Positions 42,847 through 54,950 of a stretch of 64,000 bases of DNA are shown piece by piece; within the stretch, counting starts at the first letter, position 1; the number at the start of each line of letters is the position of its first letter. The notes beneath the pieces were generated by a model. The model was given only the letters and a program-made list of their open reading frames with translations, was not told the DNA's origin and made no database searches. This stretch comes from Neoscytalidium dimidiatum. Taxonomy: Eukaryota; Ascomycota; Dothideomycetes; Botryosphaeriales; Botryosphaeriaceae. Made by a program: the position numbers and the translations under genes. The stretch is from the NCBI GenBank assembly GCA_037367355.1, contig CM074703.1, positions 2,170,001 to 2,234,000 of the forward strand, read 5' to 3'.

Positions 42847-45800
42847 TCATGCGGCCAAAGGCGAAGAAGAGGAAGTCCTCTCTTCCGATGCCGCTGCCGC
42901 TGCCGCTGCCTCCGAAGCACCTACTGCCGCCGCACCGGGACGCTTTTTCTCGACAGCTTCCTTTAGCACCTCGAGGCGCTCCTGAGTGACGCGGATAGCC
43001 TCTTCAATCTGGCGCTGGCTCATGCGGACGTCACTGTCGAGGCGCTCGCCCATCTGCTTGACCTGCTGCTTACGCGTCGAAGTGCTGCCCTGGCTCTGCA
43101 ACGGTGTACCCGCGGCCGCGCGGTCCATGCGTACGCGTTCCTCAAGCCAGTCCCACAGCTCGCTTTCCTCGCGCCGCCACATTTCCTCGTAAGCCACGAT
43201 ACGTGCCGGTGTTGCCAAACCAGGCACGCCCAGGCTACCATGTGCACCGTAGCCACCGCGTGCGACTGCTGTTGGTGGCGAACGGAGCCACGAGATGAAC
43301 ATGAGGAGCAAGAGAACTGCGATGACGACCTGGGCTGAGATGAAGTCGGGTAGCATGTCGGTGACGGGGCGGAGCGGGCCGTGCAGTGGTTCCAGTAGTC
43401 CCCAATCAGACGCCTTTTCCGCTGCTGCGGGCGATGATGCAGAAGCGGCTTCCGCACGTGTTGGTGATGGCGAGACTTCCTTCTTTCGCTTACCGCCTTT
43501 CTTGCCGCCCTTGGCACCACCTCTGGAAGGTCCTTTGGCGGTAACGGCAGCTTTAAGAGCAGCCACCAGATCTTTCGCGTACTGACCTTGACCGTCATTT
43601 GTACCCTTCTCAATAGGACCCTTCAGCCAACTCTTTCCTGACCACTCAATAACGAAATTCATGATGAGTCGAGTCGAGTTTCCTGGTGCCCACATGAGAC
43701 AATATTTCGTCTTAACCACAAATATGTTACCGTTGGGTACGTCGGGATTTTGGGTGTTGCAGGTGACCGTGACAGCCTTATCCAGGTCGAACTGGTCGAG
43801 CGTCTCATTGATGATACACTTCGTCTGCTTAGGCCCAATCGATGCGTTCAACGGCTTGATATAGGAGAAAGACAAAGACTTGCGGTCTTCACCCAAGCCC
43901 TTCTTGTCATCTTCCAAGGTCAGCTCCATTGACTTCTGATCCTCGATCAACCATTTCCGCATGAAAGCACCTGAGGCTGGCCCAAACATCAACGAGTACA
44001 CCTTTCCAAGAGGAGCCGGGATAGTCGTGTCAATGAGGAGATTACTGAAGTGGTCGCTCTCGTCCCCGCACTCTGTGGGACCATGAGTTGCAGGTCCCGG
44101 GAAGTCTTGGCCTCCAGCAGCACCGCCAGCCGCGACAGCTTCCCCGTTGCTTCCGCCCTGGGCAGCTGCTCCATTGGCAGCGGAGCCTACTGGGTTGGCA
44201 GAAGGTTTCCGGCTAACAGATTTGATAGGTTCAGCATCGCTACCAGCAATGCTACCTTCGCTCGGGCCAGTGAAACTTGCAGCGCCATCTTCATCGTCAT
44301 CATCCTCGTCGTAGACCTCCTCCTCTGAGCCTTCCTCTGAGCCGTCATCAATTGCATCCGGAGTGTCGGCCTTCTCGGTCTTGTCGCCAGTTCCCGCGTC
44401 GAGCGTCACGCCGTTCAGCGAGCTCTTAAGGTTCGGATGGCTAATCTTCCAGATGCCGACTAGCAAGTCATAAGTGGAATCTCTGCTGACCAGACTGGCG
44501 AAAACGTTACGAGCGTGCAATGTGGTGATCACAATAGCATTGGGGAAGATGACAGCAGTGCTCTTCTTTTCCACAGACACAACTTCATCGAAACTGATGA
44601 CGAGGTTAGTCACCCAGCCTAGAATATTGCTCGAGAAGCAAATGTGACCCTCTGAGACGTATAGTCTGCCATGCAAGAGGATATCTCGTTGCAGGGCGGC
44701 ACTGTAATCGTCGATGAGATAGTCGTCTTCAGGAACACTCCTAAATTGGTTGTGAAAGTCCCGATTTCGCTTCCGGCTTGCAACGGCAAATCCTGTCAAC
44801 CGTGAGCCATTCCCAACGCCAGTATTGGTACTTGGGAGAGTAGTAGTGCTGTTGGTTTGTGCTGGTCCAAGCGCAGTGCCCGTGGTTGCGGAACTTCCGC
44901 GGTGTCGCCGCCTCCCCTTTTTATTATTGCGATCGCTAATACGGCTGCGGACACTGCCGGAGCGGCCAAGGCGCGTTTCCCCCTCTTCACCAATTTGCTT
45001 TGGTGGTGTTTGCGTCTCTGAAACTCCGGAAAGTGAGCGTGGTCGGTCACCATTCAAAGCGGCTGAATCTGGTGGTCCTTGCAAATAAGCTTCGGACACT
45101 GCCTTGGCGGCAGCGCTGTCCTCAGCTCTCGCAGAGGCTTCGTCGGCGTGGGTGACAGTTGGCGTGATTGGCCTAGCCTCGGCCAATTCCGTTGTAGAAG
45201 CCATGAGGTTGGATTCGGAATCAGTCTCTGTGATACCGAGATGGCTGAGGCTTAGATCTCCCGAGCCAAGGGTCTCAACGGCCAGCTGTTTCTTTTCAGT
45301 ACCCGGGTTGTCCACGACTTCTTGTTGGGCGGCACCGCCAACCACTTCCTCTCCACCAGCTGGACCGGTGTTTTCTGTATCCGCAGAAGCAATCTTAGCC
45401 TTCTGGCTCTGGTTTATCGAAGTGATGTTGCCTAGCGAGGTAGCAGCGTTCTGCGCTGCGGAGAAAACCGAGGAAAAGAAACCGGTCGAGGGCTGCGTAA
45501 GAGTACCCCCAGGAGTCTTCGTTTCTTCAAGAGTCGGGGTAAGAGGAGCGGTTGCGACGTGTGAGAGCTTGCTCGGGGGATTGGAACTGGTAGTAGCCGA
45601 GCGTGCGCGACGGTGGACTAGGCTGCCCGATGGTGTTACAACAACGTTCGGGTTCGAGTTCGTCGAGTTATGCTCTGCTTTGGAGGAAGATGCAGGCCTC
45701 TTATCAGCAAGACTCGGCGGCGCTTGTGGATCGGTCGGGGTGGGCGGAGTTAGGATGGTGGTAGGAGCATGAATGAGCTTCGTCGGCGGGGTTTCCGGAA

Positions 45801-47019
45801 GCGCGGTGGAGGTATTAATCGGCGGTGTCTCAATGCGCTTCAACGGCGGTGGCGCTTGCTGTCCTTCGGCTTGCTGTGTCTGCACCGAATCCTGCAATGC
45901 CTCCTCAACCAAGCTGACCTTGGAGCTGCTCCGCGACTTCTTTCCCCCCGCAAACAAAGACCCCAGACCTCCGCCTCCTCCGCCACGCTCTGTGGATTTG
46001 AGTGATTCTGTCGTGCCCTTCGGAGACGGCGATTTCCTTGGCCCAAAAGCGCCCTTGAGCTTCCTCCCGGGCGACGAACCGCGCCGCTCCTTCGTTTCGG
46101 GCTGAAGGGTGCTCGCGTGCTTGGGAGCCAGGGTGTCGTCGTGGGGTGGACTGGTCTCGGCGGAGGATAATTTGGTCACTGATGGTGCTTTGACTGCCGA
46201 CGAGGCAATCAAGGGCGAGGAAAGTGTTAAGTAGCCAGCGTGGGAATGATGTGGGGAAAGAGAGGGTCTGGCGGGAGGTCTGAGAGACGGGTTATTAGCG
46301 GTGGCGGCGGTGCGAGCTCGAGCGCAATAAGACGACAGAAGACAATTGCAATTCTATCAATAGCCGTCGCAGACACGAATACGATAATGAACCGCCAGCG
46401 GTAGAAGGCGAAGTGTGGAGCAGAGGCTGGCGGCGGCGGTGGAGGAGTCTAGGGTCGAGCAGGAGAAGCGCCCAGGCCGTGGGTAAGGGTGCGTGAGCAA
46501 GGACGATCCCCGACAGGCCGTGCTGGGGAGGGGTGCGCACGAGCGTTTCGACTGGATGTGATGTGCAGGACGGGGGTACAGACGAGAAACCACTTACGCT
46601 TCTGAGTCGCTATCCTCTGTCAGGAGGCTGGACGCGACGCTCTTGTGGAGCTGCAGAGATTCGTCGCTGGGGCTGAGATCGTTGGTGAGAGCGCCGCCGC
46701 CAAGCACGTCTCCATCAGCGCTGCCGGCGTCCGACTCTGCCGCCTCAGCCTTCCTGGCCCGTCTTCTGAACAGGCCCGAGAAGCGTTTTGGCGAGTCAAG
46801 GCTGCCGCGTCCACTGTCGGCCGATGCGTAGGAGTTTGCTCTCTGCCTGACCCTGCCGAGCGCCTCGTCGAGAGAAGCGCGCAGGCCGCCTTGGCCGTCG
46901 TCGCCCGGTCCCAGATTGGGAGTTGAGTCGCCCTTGCGATGACGACGCCCTGGAAACACCTTGGAGCGGACTGAGCGGCTGCTCGAGCGGCTGAGCGCGG
47001 TGTCTGAGGCGACGTCCAT
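42847..47019 (-). CDS. GRAM/VASt-domain sterol-transfer protein (LAM/Ysp2-like)
   Basis: Two exons, 47019..46598 and 46279..42847, separated by a long 318-bp intron (GTAAGT...CTCAG, with a CTAAT branch-like site); 1,284 aa. The long Ser/Pro-rich N-terminal half contains the recurring fungal motif 'SHAGYLTLSSPLIAS' right after the splice, which supports the acceptor. A GRAM domain (about 640-760: 'DYSAALQRDILLHGRLYVSEGHICFSSNILGWVTNL') is followed by a StART-like VASt domain (about 887-1050), a Lys-rich linker and one TM helix ('FISAQVVIAVLLLLMFISWL', about 1127-1150), then a coiled-coil tail. Lam/GRAMD1 proteins carry sterol between plasma membrane and ER at contact sites, anchored in the ER. 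The start is in good context. Confidence 0.9.
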
Positions 47020-47634
47020 CTTGGTCGTGGCTGCTGCAGGCCGCGGCGCAAGGGCGCAATGCCACTTTAAGCCTGTCCTCAGCGGTGCTTGTGCCCTGGT
47101 TACTTGGAATAGATGCCGTCACTACCGCACTCCTGCAACTGCCGTGCTTCCGCGCCCACGGGTCCGCTCCCTCGCGCGCGCTCGCGCCGGAAGAAGCTGG
47201 GGTTGCGGCTGAATGCTGTCGGCTGGCGCCACTGACGGATGGCTGATACTGGGGGGGCCAGCTTGCTGGAAATCTGGGATTGCTGGTGAAACTGCGCAAG
47301 GCCATGTCTTGCTCTGGAGAGTTTTGCATTTACCCACGTAGGCAGCGAGCGTGACAGTGACAGTAGGATGCGCGAGGGCAGCTGCGCCCTCGATTGCATG
47401 TAACCGACGTATTGTACCTGCTCGATTGAGCTGTTGCCCATACTATCAACGTCATGCCGAGAACGGCAAGACGGACTTTGTCACACGGCTGGGCCGGTGA
47501 GCAGATCACCACACGCGACCGCCTCAGCTCCCGCAGTTCGCGTCTTCTTGGTGCGGGAAGCGTACCTAACTCTTCCCTCGCAACAAAGCGCCCGCCTGGC
47601 CCTCAACAAACCACCTCGACCACGCCTAACACCC
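47020..47634. other. Divergent promoter region
   Basis: About 615 bp shared by the GRAM/VASt gene (-) and the MIT gene (+). GC-rich with no clear TATA box. The frame 47454-47858 plus is rejected, since the spliced MIT model explains the coding signal there. Confidence 0.5.
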
Positions 47635-49354
47635 ATGGAGACGGCGCCCTTGACCCTCGTATGTATTGCAGGCTATATCTGTGTGATCGACGCCGGCTTG
47701 CTGACCTTCGCGCTAGGCGCACGCCCACGCGCGCAACGCTTCCGCCGAGAACTGGAAGGCCAACTCTTCGCAAGCCAGTGATGAGCACCAGCAAGCTGCG
47801 GGCGAGTTCGCCAGGGCCGCCAAAGGCACCAGTGATCTTGAGGCCTTCCGAGTCCTGAAGCTTCTCGAGAATCATCACGAGCGCCTCGCCAGTATCATCA
47901 AATGCAACCATGCCAGCCCCTCGGCAAAGACGCTGCCCGACTCCGCTCAAACCACCCAGGCATCCGACTCCAACTCGCCCGCTACCTCTTCCGGACGCCC
48001 CTCATCTCCGCGAAGAGCACCGCAGTCGCCTCCGAGAGCCACCCCGCGCCGCAAGCCTCCGCGAGATCCATCGTCCTCCATCGCTAGTAACTTAGCTTCC
48101 GCACGTGGCATTCCTGGATCGCAGCGCCGACCTGCAGCCCCAGCCATTTCAGCACAGCATGTAGACGGTAGGATCCTCAACCGCGCCGAGAGAGCCACGC
48201 CGCAGAACTTTAGGAAGGATGGCTCACAGCAAGCGAGGGTAGCCGCGGAGGCTGGTGCTTCTCAAGGCACCGATGAAAAGGAAGTTACGGCGAACACAGG
48301 CAATTCAAACTCGACGGACGAAGGCTTCAAGCGTTTCTTTTCCACATTTGAAACGTTCTACTCTGCGCTTTCAGCACCGTTAGCCTTTGCGGGTCTCCCT
48401 TTGATGACCGAGGAGCCCGAACAACCGAGTGTTAGCGAGAAGTCCAATCCGAAATCCACGGGCAAGTCTCCCACGCAGGCGACAAGCGGCGGGACGAGCG
48501 CAAAGGCAGATACTGTTCCGGACCCATCCACGTTGTTCTCGAAGGCCACGCTGAGGGCCCTGGACACTACGCCCGGTGCAGCAGAGAGCTTTATCGTTGT
48601 GCCTACCACTGGCGGCACAGTATCCTACGCTGGAATATTGAATCACAGTGGGAACCAGACGCATGGCGGGGTACCTTCGCCCATCATCGAGGAAGAGGAA
48701 CGCTCGTTTGATGGCGAGGAATTTGTCGATGCCAATGAGGAACCTGCCCCACCGTCGCCCACTACTACGCGCTCGGGGCGCCGTGCGCGTCCCGGCTCAG
48801 CAGGTAGTTTGGCAGCAGCAACTGAGTACGGCAAGGGCGCAGTGACAGGTGCTGGAGGAAGAAAGACCATGGAAGAGCTTGAGCTGGAAAATGGAATGAT
48901 GCGACAACTCCTTGACAAGCTCAGCAAACGCTTACACATGTGGGAGGCATCGTCTCAGTCACAGTCCCTTGCCCTTGCGCAGAGCTTCCGTGCTCACAGA
49001 CCTCCTCTCGGGTCCGGCCCGAGCAGCAATCCACAAACACCGGGTCACGCTGTAGATCAATCGAACATGGAACAACGCTTACGAGAGCTCGAAATCCTTG
49101 TGGAAAGCTTGGCGCGCGAGAAAGAGCTCCTCGAGCGCGAAAATGAGAAAGTGGCCAGGGAGAATGAGAAGTTGCTGAGCGTTCTGGGACGGTACAGGGA
49201 AAAATGGGAGGTTCTCAAAGCTGGTGCAAGGGGACGAAGAGAACGCGGTGCCTCGGGGAATAGCGGAGCAGGTAGCACGAGTGCGGAGACTGGCAGTGGG
49301 GCTGGAGAGGCGCGAAATCCTGGAGTTACAGAAGCTGACAAAGTGGAGATCTGA
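47635..49354 (+). CDS. MIT-domain and coiled-coil protein, Atg38-like
   Basis: Two exons, 47635..47658 and 47717..49354 (58-bp intron, GTATGT...GCTAG with CTGAC branch); 553 aa. Exon 1 encodes only 'METAPLTL'. The N-terminal segment 'AHAHARNASAENWKANSSQASDEHQQAAGEFARAAKGTSDLEAFRVLKLLENHHERLA' is a three-helix MIT-type domain. A long Ser/Pro-rich disordered middle has one conserved block, 'ESFIVVPTTGGTVSYAGIL'. The C-terminus holds a strong coiled coil ('MEQRLRELEILVESLAREKELLERENEKV...'). MIT at the front and a dimerising coiled coil at the back are the layout of Atg38/NRBF2, which links Atg14 and Vps34 in the autophagy PI3-kinase complex. The assignment rests on architecture only. Confidence 0.72.
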
Positions 49355-50025
49355 AGGGTAAAGAGCGATGCAGATGCTGTGCACATGCAGCAGTGCCCAT
49401 GAAGAAAGACTGGATGACTGTTGCTCTCGGTGTGGCACATTCGATCCCTAGCATTGCCAGCGAATGGATCCTTATTTACACTGCGCGAATGAACGATCGC
49501 CAACGGCAAACGGGTGGTTCTCGGAGTTTAGCTTGGTCTAACGGCGGGGTGCTAAAGTGTGGCTGGTTGGCCAGGAATTTGTGCCTGGCGACACAGGTGT
49601 TGGCCTGGCGCGTGAGATCGGAAACGAGGCGAAGCAGAATTTGATCCAATTATTAGTGTCTGTTGATATGTTAGTGCCCACAATCCACACAGCGCGTGGT
49701 GAAGCGACGCCGGAGACTTGAGGCAGTGCAAAACCGGCCGTCAGCTCGAGCATTCAAAGTGTGGCTCACAAGCAGCGGCCGACATACCTTTCTCAGAAAC
49801 ACGTATCGATACGGCGATGACGTCTCACGAAACCCCTATTTTGAGCCACAACTAAGCGCCAAGCACGCAGGGCTCACAGCCTTGCGCGTCGCAGTCTCCG
49901 CCCGCGCGGTTGTTTCGGTGGTAATTTACTCTGGACAAAGCCGACCCGTTCCACCTCTTCTCTCATAGCTGCCGGTCCGCTGCCGCCACACCACCTCCGA
50001 CCGACGTTCACTCCTTACACCCATC
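49355..50025. other. Intergenic spacer
   Basis: About 670 bp between two plus-strand genes: 3' UTR of the MIT gene and promoter of the TMEM184-like gene. No ORF with support. Confidence 0.5.
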
Positions 50026-51971
50026 ATGACCAAGTGCACAACCGAAGAAGTCGAAGATATTCGGGAGGAAGAGATCTGGCGCATCGACGAGCTGGACTTC
50101 GGCGTCACCTTCCACACTGTCGCCCAGTAAGCCTCTCCGCCGTGCCAAGCTCACTCTAGCAGCAGCGTCGCGTCGCTCACAACCAGCTCTTCGCAGGATC
50201 ATTGCCTTTGTCTTCAGCGCGATCGCCATTGCGATCAGCCTCACGCTTATCTTCCAACATGCGACCCACTACTCTCGCCCTTACGAGCAAAAACAGTACG
50301 TCCAGCGCCCGCAACCCGTCTTCCCGCCGCGCAAGACAAGGCCGTTGCCAAGTCTGGATTGGGAAGGCTTGTTCCTTCGACAGCCGAGCATCCTGGTTCT
50401 GCTCCCGGCTATCCTGAGGACCTCTGCTCAGCCCTTGTGCAGGAGGAACCGCTTGTTGAGGGAACATTCGCTGTTATTTACTGCTGCTCTGGCTTCGAGA
50501 ATGCTCGGAACACTGCGCGCCGCCCAAGGAAGTTATCCTAGAGGAAACCCCAGACTAACATTACTTCTTCAGGATCATTCGCATCCTACTCATGATACCC
50601 ATTTACGCCGCCGTCTCCATGCTCTCGATCCACTATTACCACCACCATACGTACTTCGAAGTTCTCCGCGACTGTTACGAGGCATTTGCCATTTCCAGCT
50701 TCTTTACCCTGATGTGCCACTACATTGCACCTTCTTTGCATGAACAAAAGGAATATTTCCGACACATTGAAACCAAGAACTGGGTCTGGCCGATCACTTG
50801 GTGTCAAAAATGTACTGGAGGAGAGAATTCGGGGTGGCTGCGCAAGCCTCGAAGTGGTTTGACTTGGTTCAATGTAGGTTGAAACTTATGCGTTTATAGT
50901 CTCCAGGCATTTCGCGTGTCAGAACTCGCACCAGCCGAATCGGTCCTGACAACTGCACAGATCATCTGGATTTCAGTTTTCCAGTACTGCTTCATCCGAG
51001 TTTTCTTCACAGTCGTCTCGGTCATCGCTGAGAATTATGACGTTTTGTGCGAAGACTCGCTTTCACCTGTTTATGCCCACTTTTGGTCCATGTTCTTCGA
51101 GTCGATCGCAGTCACAATCGCCATGTACTGCTTGATTCAGTTCTATATCCAGCTGAAACAGGACCTTTCACCTCATTCGCCGTTCCTCAAGGTTCTTTGC
51201 ATCAAGCTCGTCATTTTCTTCTGTTTCTGGCAGAGTACAGCAATCAGTTTTGCCACAAGTGAGGGCTGGCTCAAGGAATCGGACTGGCTGGCATATGCCG
51301 ACATCAAAGTTGGCCTTCCAAACCTTCTCATCTGCTTCGAGATGGCTTTCTTTGCTATCATGCATATTTTCGCATTTTCTTGGAAGCCGTACGTTGTCAA
51401 GAAGGGGGACCCCTTTGCCGATCCGATCGACAGCGGCATGGGCAAGAAGCAAAAGAGGTACAAGGGTGGATTCCTGGGCATTATGGCCCTCGCCGAAGCC
51501 TTCAACCCCTGGGATATTATGAAGGCCTTCGCACGAGGTCTTCGCTGGCTTTTCGTTGGTGTGCGTAACCGACACAAGGACGTTTCCTACCAAACACGGA
51601 TGGATGGCTCTGGCAGTCTAAATTCCGTGGAGATGGCCACGCAGAATACAGGATATGGACGTGCCCGCGCAAACAGCCGATTCGACCCCATGGACGACGA
51701 ATTCGATAGGAGGTCAAGCCTAGATCTGAATTCGGACCAGGAAAGCCCTTTTGAGCACCCGGACGAAAGGAGGGGAAGGGTAGCGGAAGGTTACATCGCA
51801 GCAAGAGACAGAGCAGACTCCGACACAGCGTACGCCCGTGAGCGAGAAGCAGCAAGGATCGGGAGGGCAAGGAGCCCCACAGAGGCAGGATACATCAAAC
51901 CTGTTGATGAACCGGATGACGACGCGCACTTGCTTTCGAACCAGCAGCCCCGTCCAGCACGGTTTGTTTGA
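50026..51971 (+). CDS. TMEM184/OST-alpha family membrane protein
   Basis: Four exons: 50026..50126, 50197..50295, 50573..50873, 50961..51971; 503 aa. A short acidic N-terminus precedes seven membrane segments ('IIAFVFSAIAIAISLTLIF', 'IIRILLMIPIYAAVSMLSI', 'CYEAFAISSFFTLMCHYIA', 'WISVFQYCFIRVFFTVVSVI', and three more). The signature 'AFAISSFFTLMCHYI' followed by 'FQYCFIRVFFT' and 'IKLVIFFCFWQS' is that of the DUF300/organic solute transporter alpha family. A long polar C-terminal tail (Arg/Asp/Ser) follows. Function in fungi is not settled. Intron 2 (277 bp) is long. Exon 4 has an alternative in-frame acceptor at 50907 that would insert 18 residues; the downstream one fits the family better. 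Confidence 0.87.
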
Positions 51972-53116
51972 AGGGTTTGCATTCTCGATATTTTTTTTAG
52001 CCATGGAGTACCGGCGTTGATAGAGTCCCTACAAAAAGCCATGGGATCCCCTGCCTTTTCCCTTTTTGGGCGGCTTGCCAACAGCGTGCAGGCACCTTGT
52101 TTTAGTTTTTCTAGCACGCACCGTCACGAAAGCAATTTGGCAAATTTCGCATCCGAGAGTTGATCATTTCTTCAGCCTTGGCTTCTTGGAGATACCAGCC
52201 CTTGCACAAGGGCAAGCTAGGGAGCATAACTGGAATAGGCGGAGCCAGTTTGCGGTCAGGCGTGTTATTTCTATCACCTGAGATACCTCAAAATTGTTGA
52301 TCCTTCTAATATTGCGCACTTTTTGGGAAGTCTTGGCATTGCGTACGCAAAATCCGTGCGCCTAGATTAAGGGACTCCTTGCAACGGCGGAAGTAGCTCG
52401 TTACTTCTTAGCGAGCAGGTATGAGCACAAGCTAGGATATACGGATACTCGTATCATTGCATATTTCGGATCGTTATTACACAGTCTCCGCACTCGAGGC
52501 GCAGCACGGTAACTCGGGAGTCCGGCCACAGCTGGTATCCGTATACGTATTCCTAACAGCTAACTTCGCTTCCTCATGAGCATCGAGGATGCTCTTATCA
52601 GGTATTCTACATTTTGGCATAGCAATATTAATTCACCATGGAAGTTAGTATCATGTTCAATTTGCAGTCAAGTCAGATAGCCCGCCGGGGTCCTGGGCCA
52701 AGGCGACAGCCGGAACAACATAATTGAAGATAACGCATGTTGATTGATTCTCTCAAGGGATCTCATATCGTAGATCGTAAAGTTTGACTATCTAATTGCG
52801 AAAATGTGGTGGTCAGTCGCGCACGACGCGATTCTACGCGCGATTCGCGTATTCCCGTTTCCGCGTCGACCGCCGACGGTCAGAGGCGTAAACATAGCCA
52901 GCGGTCGTGCTGCGGGCTCTATGTGATGCAATGATGTCCCTAAAGACTGTGAATACCAAAATGTCCCCTAACTCCGTCCGCTGGATATCATTGCAGTGCT
53001 CCAAAAAACGTCCCAGTTTATGCCGGTGGGGTGAGCAGTCTCTTGGCTCTCTACACCGCTGAATGCAGGGTAGTCTTTGCGTCTTTGATAGTATGTCGCG
53101 AAGGCACATACATGGC
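51972..53116. other. Intergenic region, AT-richer
   Basis: About 1.1 kb between the TMEM184-like stop (+) and the stop of the Myb-like gene (-). An 11-bp inverted repeat (TATACGGATAC at 52438, GTATCCGTATA at 52535) and a small hairpin (GAGCATC/GATGCTC, 52578-52594) are present. No coding signal. Confidence 0.45.
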
Positions 53117-53662
53117 TCAGACGGCTGTCTCGTCGAAAGTGTCGAAGAATGAATGCTGTAAAGTCGCGTCGTCGAAGCTGTGTTGGAACACCTTATCGAA
53201 TGGATCTTGGGAGAATCTCTGCTCAACATCCTCGGGCGCCTCCATCGATCTCGGCGTCTGCGGTTCCAGTTCTTGTTTAGACCTCTTATTGCTGTTGTTT
53301 GTACCAGTATCATTGCTGCGCTGCCGCTTGGAAGGAGTTGATTTCTCGATGCGGCCGGACTGGACGGGGTGCTGGGACGATTCGGCGATGTTGCTCGGTC
53401 TCTGCGCCTTCGGCTTCCGCGGCGTGCTGGTCGTGCTTCGTACCCTGCTAGTGGGCATCTGGCGGCCTTCTTCTTCAGCCTCACGCTTCAGGTCGTTGGC
53501 CATACGTTTGGCAATCCGGAAGCGCCCTTCGATTGAGTCGTATGTTGCGCCCTGGCCGAAGTAGTAGGCCACCTTTTTGTAGTCAATGCTGTTGTCGTTG
53601 GCGGCGACAAGTGCTGCCAGCAGGCGCTGGTAACTCTCCTGCGACTTCCAGTCGATGGGCAT
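53117..53662 (-). CDS. Small Myb-like nuclear protein
   Basis: Single exon, 181 aa. The first 60 residues ('WKSQESYQRLLAALVAANDNSIDYKKVAYYFGQGATYDSIEGRFRIAKRMANDL') are a compact helical module of a type common in Pezizomycotina, with a spaced W and 'ATYDSIEGRFR' recognition-like helix reminiscent of Myb/SANT folds. The rest is basic then acidic low complexity ('SKRQRSNDTGTNNSNKRSK') ending in Phe-rich repeats ('FQHSFDDATLQHSFFDTF'). It is likely a DNA-binding or chromatin-associated protein. No enzymatic motif. The ATG has an A at -1 and the frame is clear of introns. Confidence 0.7.
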   Translation of the reverse strand: MPIDWKSQESYQRLLAALVAANDNSIDYKKVAYYFGQGATYDSIEGRFRIAKRMANDLKREAEEEGRQMPTSRVRSTTSTPRKPKAQRPSNIAESSQHPVQSGRIEKSTPSKRQRSNDTGTNNSNKRSKQELEPQTPRSMEAPEDVEQRFSQDPFDKVFQHSFDDATLQHSFFDTFDETAV

Positions 53663-54950
53663 TGCGTTTGTAGGGCTGTACTCGATATCGGAGTGGGAAT
53701 GCGGTTGTAGATTTTAGTTGTGGAAGTGGTGCGTGTGATGATGGATGGTTGCCGTGGTTGCACCAGGGAGTTGCCCGTGACGCGAATACGCGTCGGGATA
53801 AGCTCAGGGATCCCCCCATCGACGTCTGTGCGCTCGAGGCACAGCACTAATGTTGTGATCTGTCTCAAGGGCAGTAAAATGCCTGAGGCATTCTCCTCTT
53901 ACTCGAGGTAGGTACGTTTCCATTTCCCCGGACACAAATGAAAAGTCACCTTCGACGAGGTAAAAGTAAAGCTTTAACGGGCTAGCTTTTGATGGACAGT
54001 ACTAGCACTCCACTATCAATTCAATACTTTGGCGATTCGAGCAGCCGATAATGATGTCGCCGGTTCACACACAATCTACGTCTACTATATTTCCTAACAT
54101 TACAACTGAGACCGACAGAGTCCAATATTATCTAGGACATCTCTGTATGGTGCATAGATACGCATAGAATAAGTACCGACTCTAGCCAAGTATTCGAGTC
54201 GTAGCAAAGCGTTGGTGCTTCTTCTTTACATAAATCATCCAACTGGTCAAGATGAACAGTCTCCAGCGTTACAGGAAGCATTCTCAGATCAATGGCAATT
54301 TGCGGTTGACACACCCGAAAGTGCAGACCGAAGAGAAGATAGAATAGGCAGACCGCCAAAGATTTCTCCATGCAACACATCACTTACTCGCGTTACAGAC
54401 AATCTACCTATACGATGATGTGACAGACAAACGTGCTTGATCGACATGTATTGCGTTGGAAGCGAGGAGGCCAATTACCCTTTCTGGACCAATGTCTCAT
54501 AGCAAAGCCAGCTCATCGAAACAGATCGGTTGAACATGATGATGTCAGTACGGGGTCATCGACACGTCCCAACGAACGCCCAACGTTTGGCCCAGACGTT
54601 CGAGGATGGAGCTTTTCGGCTTCCCAATCAGGTATGATAGCACACGTTGACCGCGTAGTCTACCGTTGATGCACAGGAGCGCTAGGTACGGCGGGCGGTA
54701 GAGCGCGTCGCACCGCTGCGGCTCTCCTTCTACCCCAGAAATTCACTGTTGCGCTGCATGCGGTACTAAAACACGCCCCGTCGAAGCCGCAGCACTCTCC
54801 ACTCCCACTCACACGCGTCTTTCACCGACTCTTGATCAGATTCGCCCACCACTGAATCACTCATTGCATACGCAGCCAAGCTTGCTGACTGTTCTTCACC
54901 ACCGAAACCACTCGCGCGTTTCTGTCGCGGGTAGCTCCACTCGACCATCG
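53663..54950. other. Divergent promoter region
   Basis: About 1.3 kb between the Myb-like gene (-) and the Acinus-like gene (+). Frames here are short and without domains. The last 200 bp are CT-rich and probably leader. Confidence 0.5.

Noticed and set aside
47454..47858. 134-codon frame as a separate gene
   Set aside because: It overlaps the spliced MIT-domain exons, which carry the coding signal in another frame.
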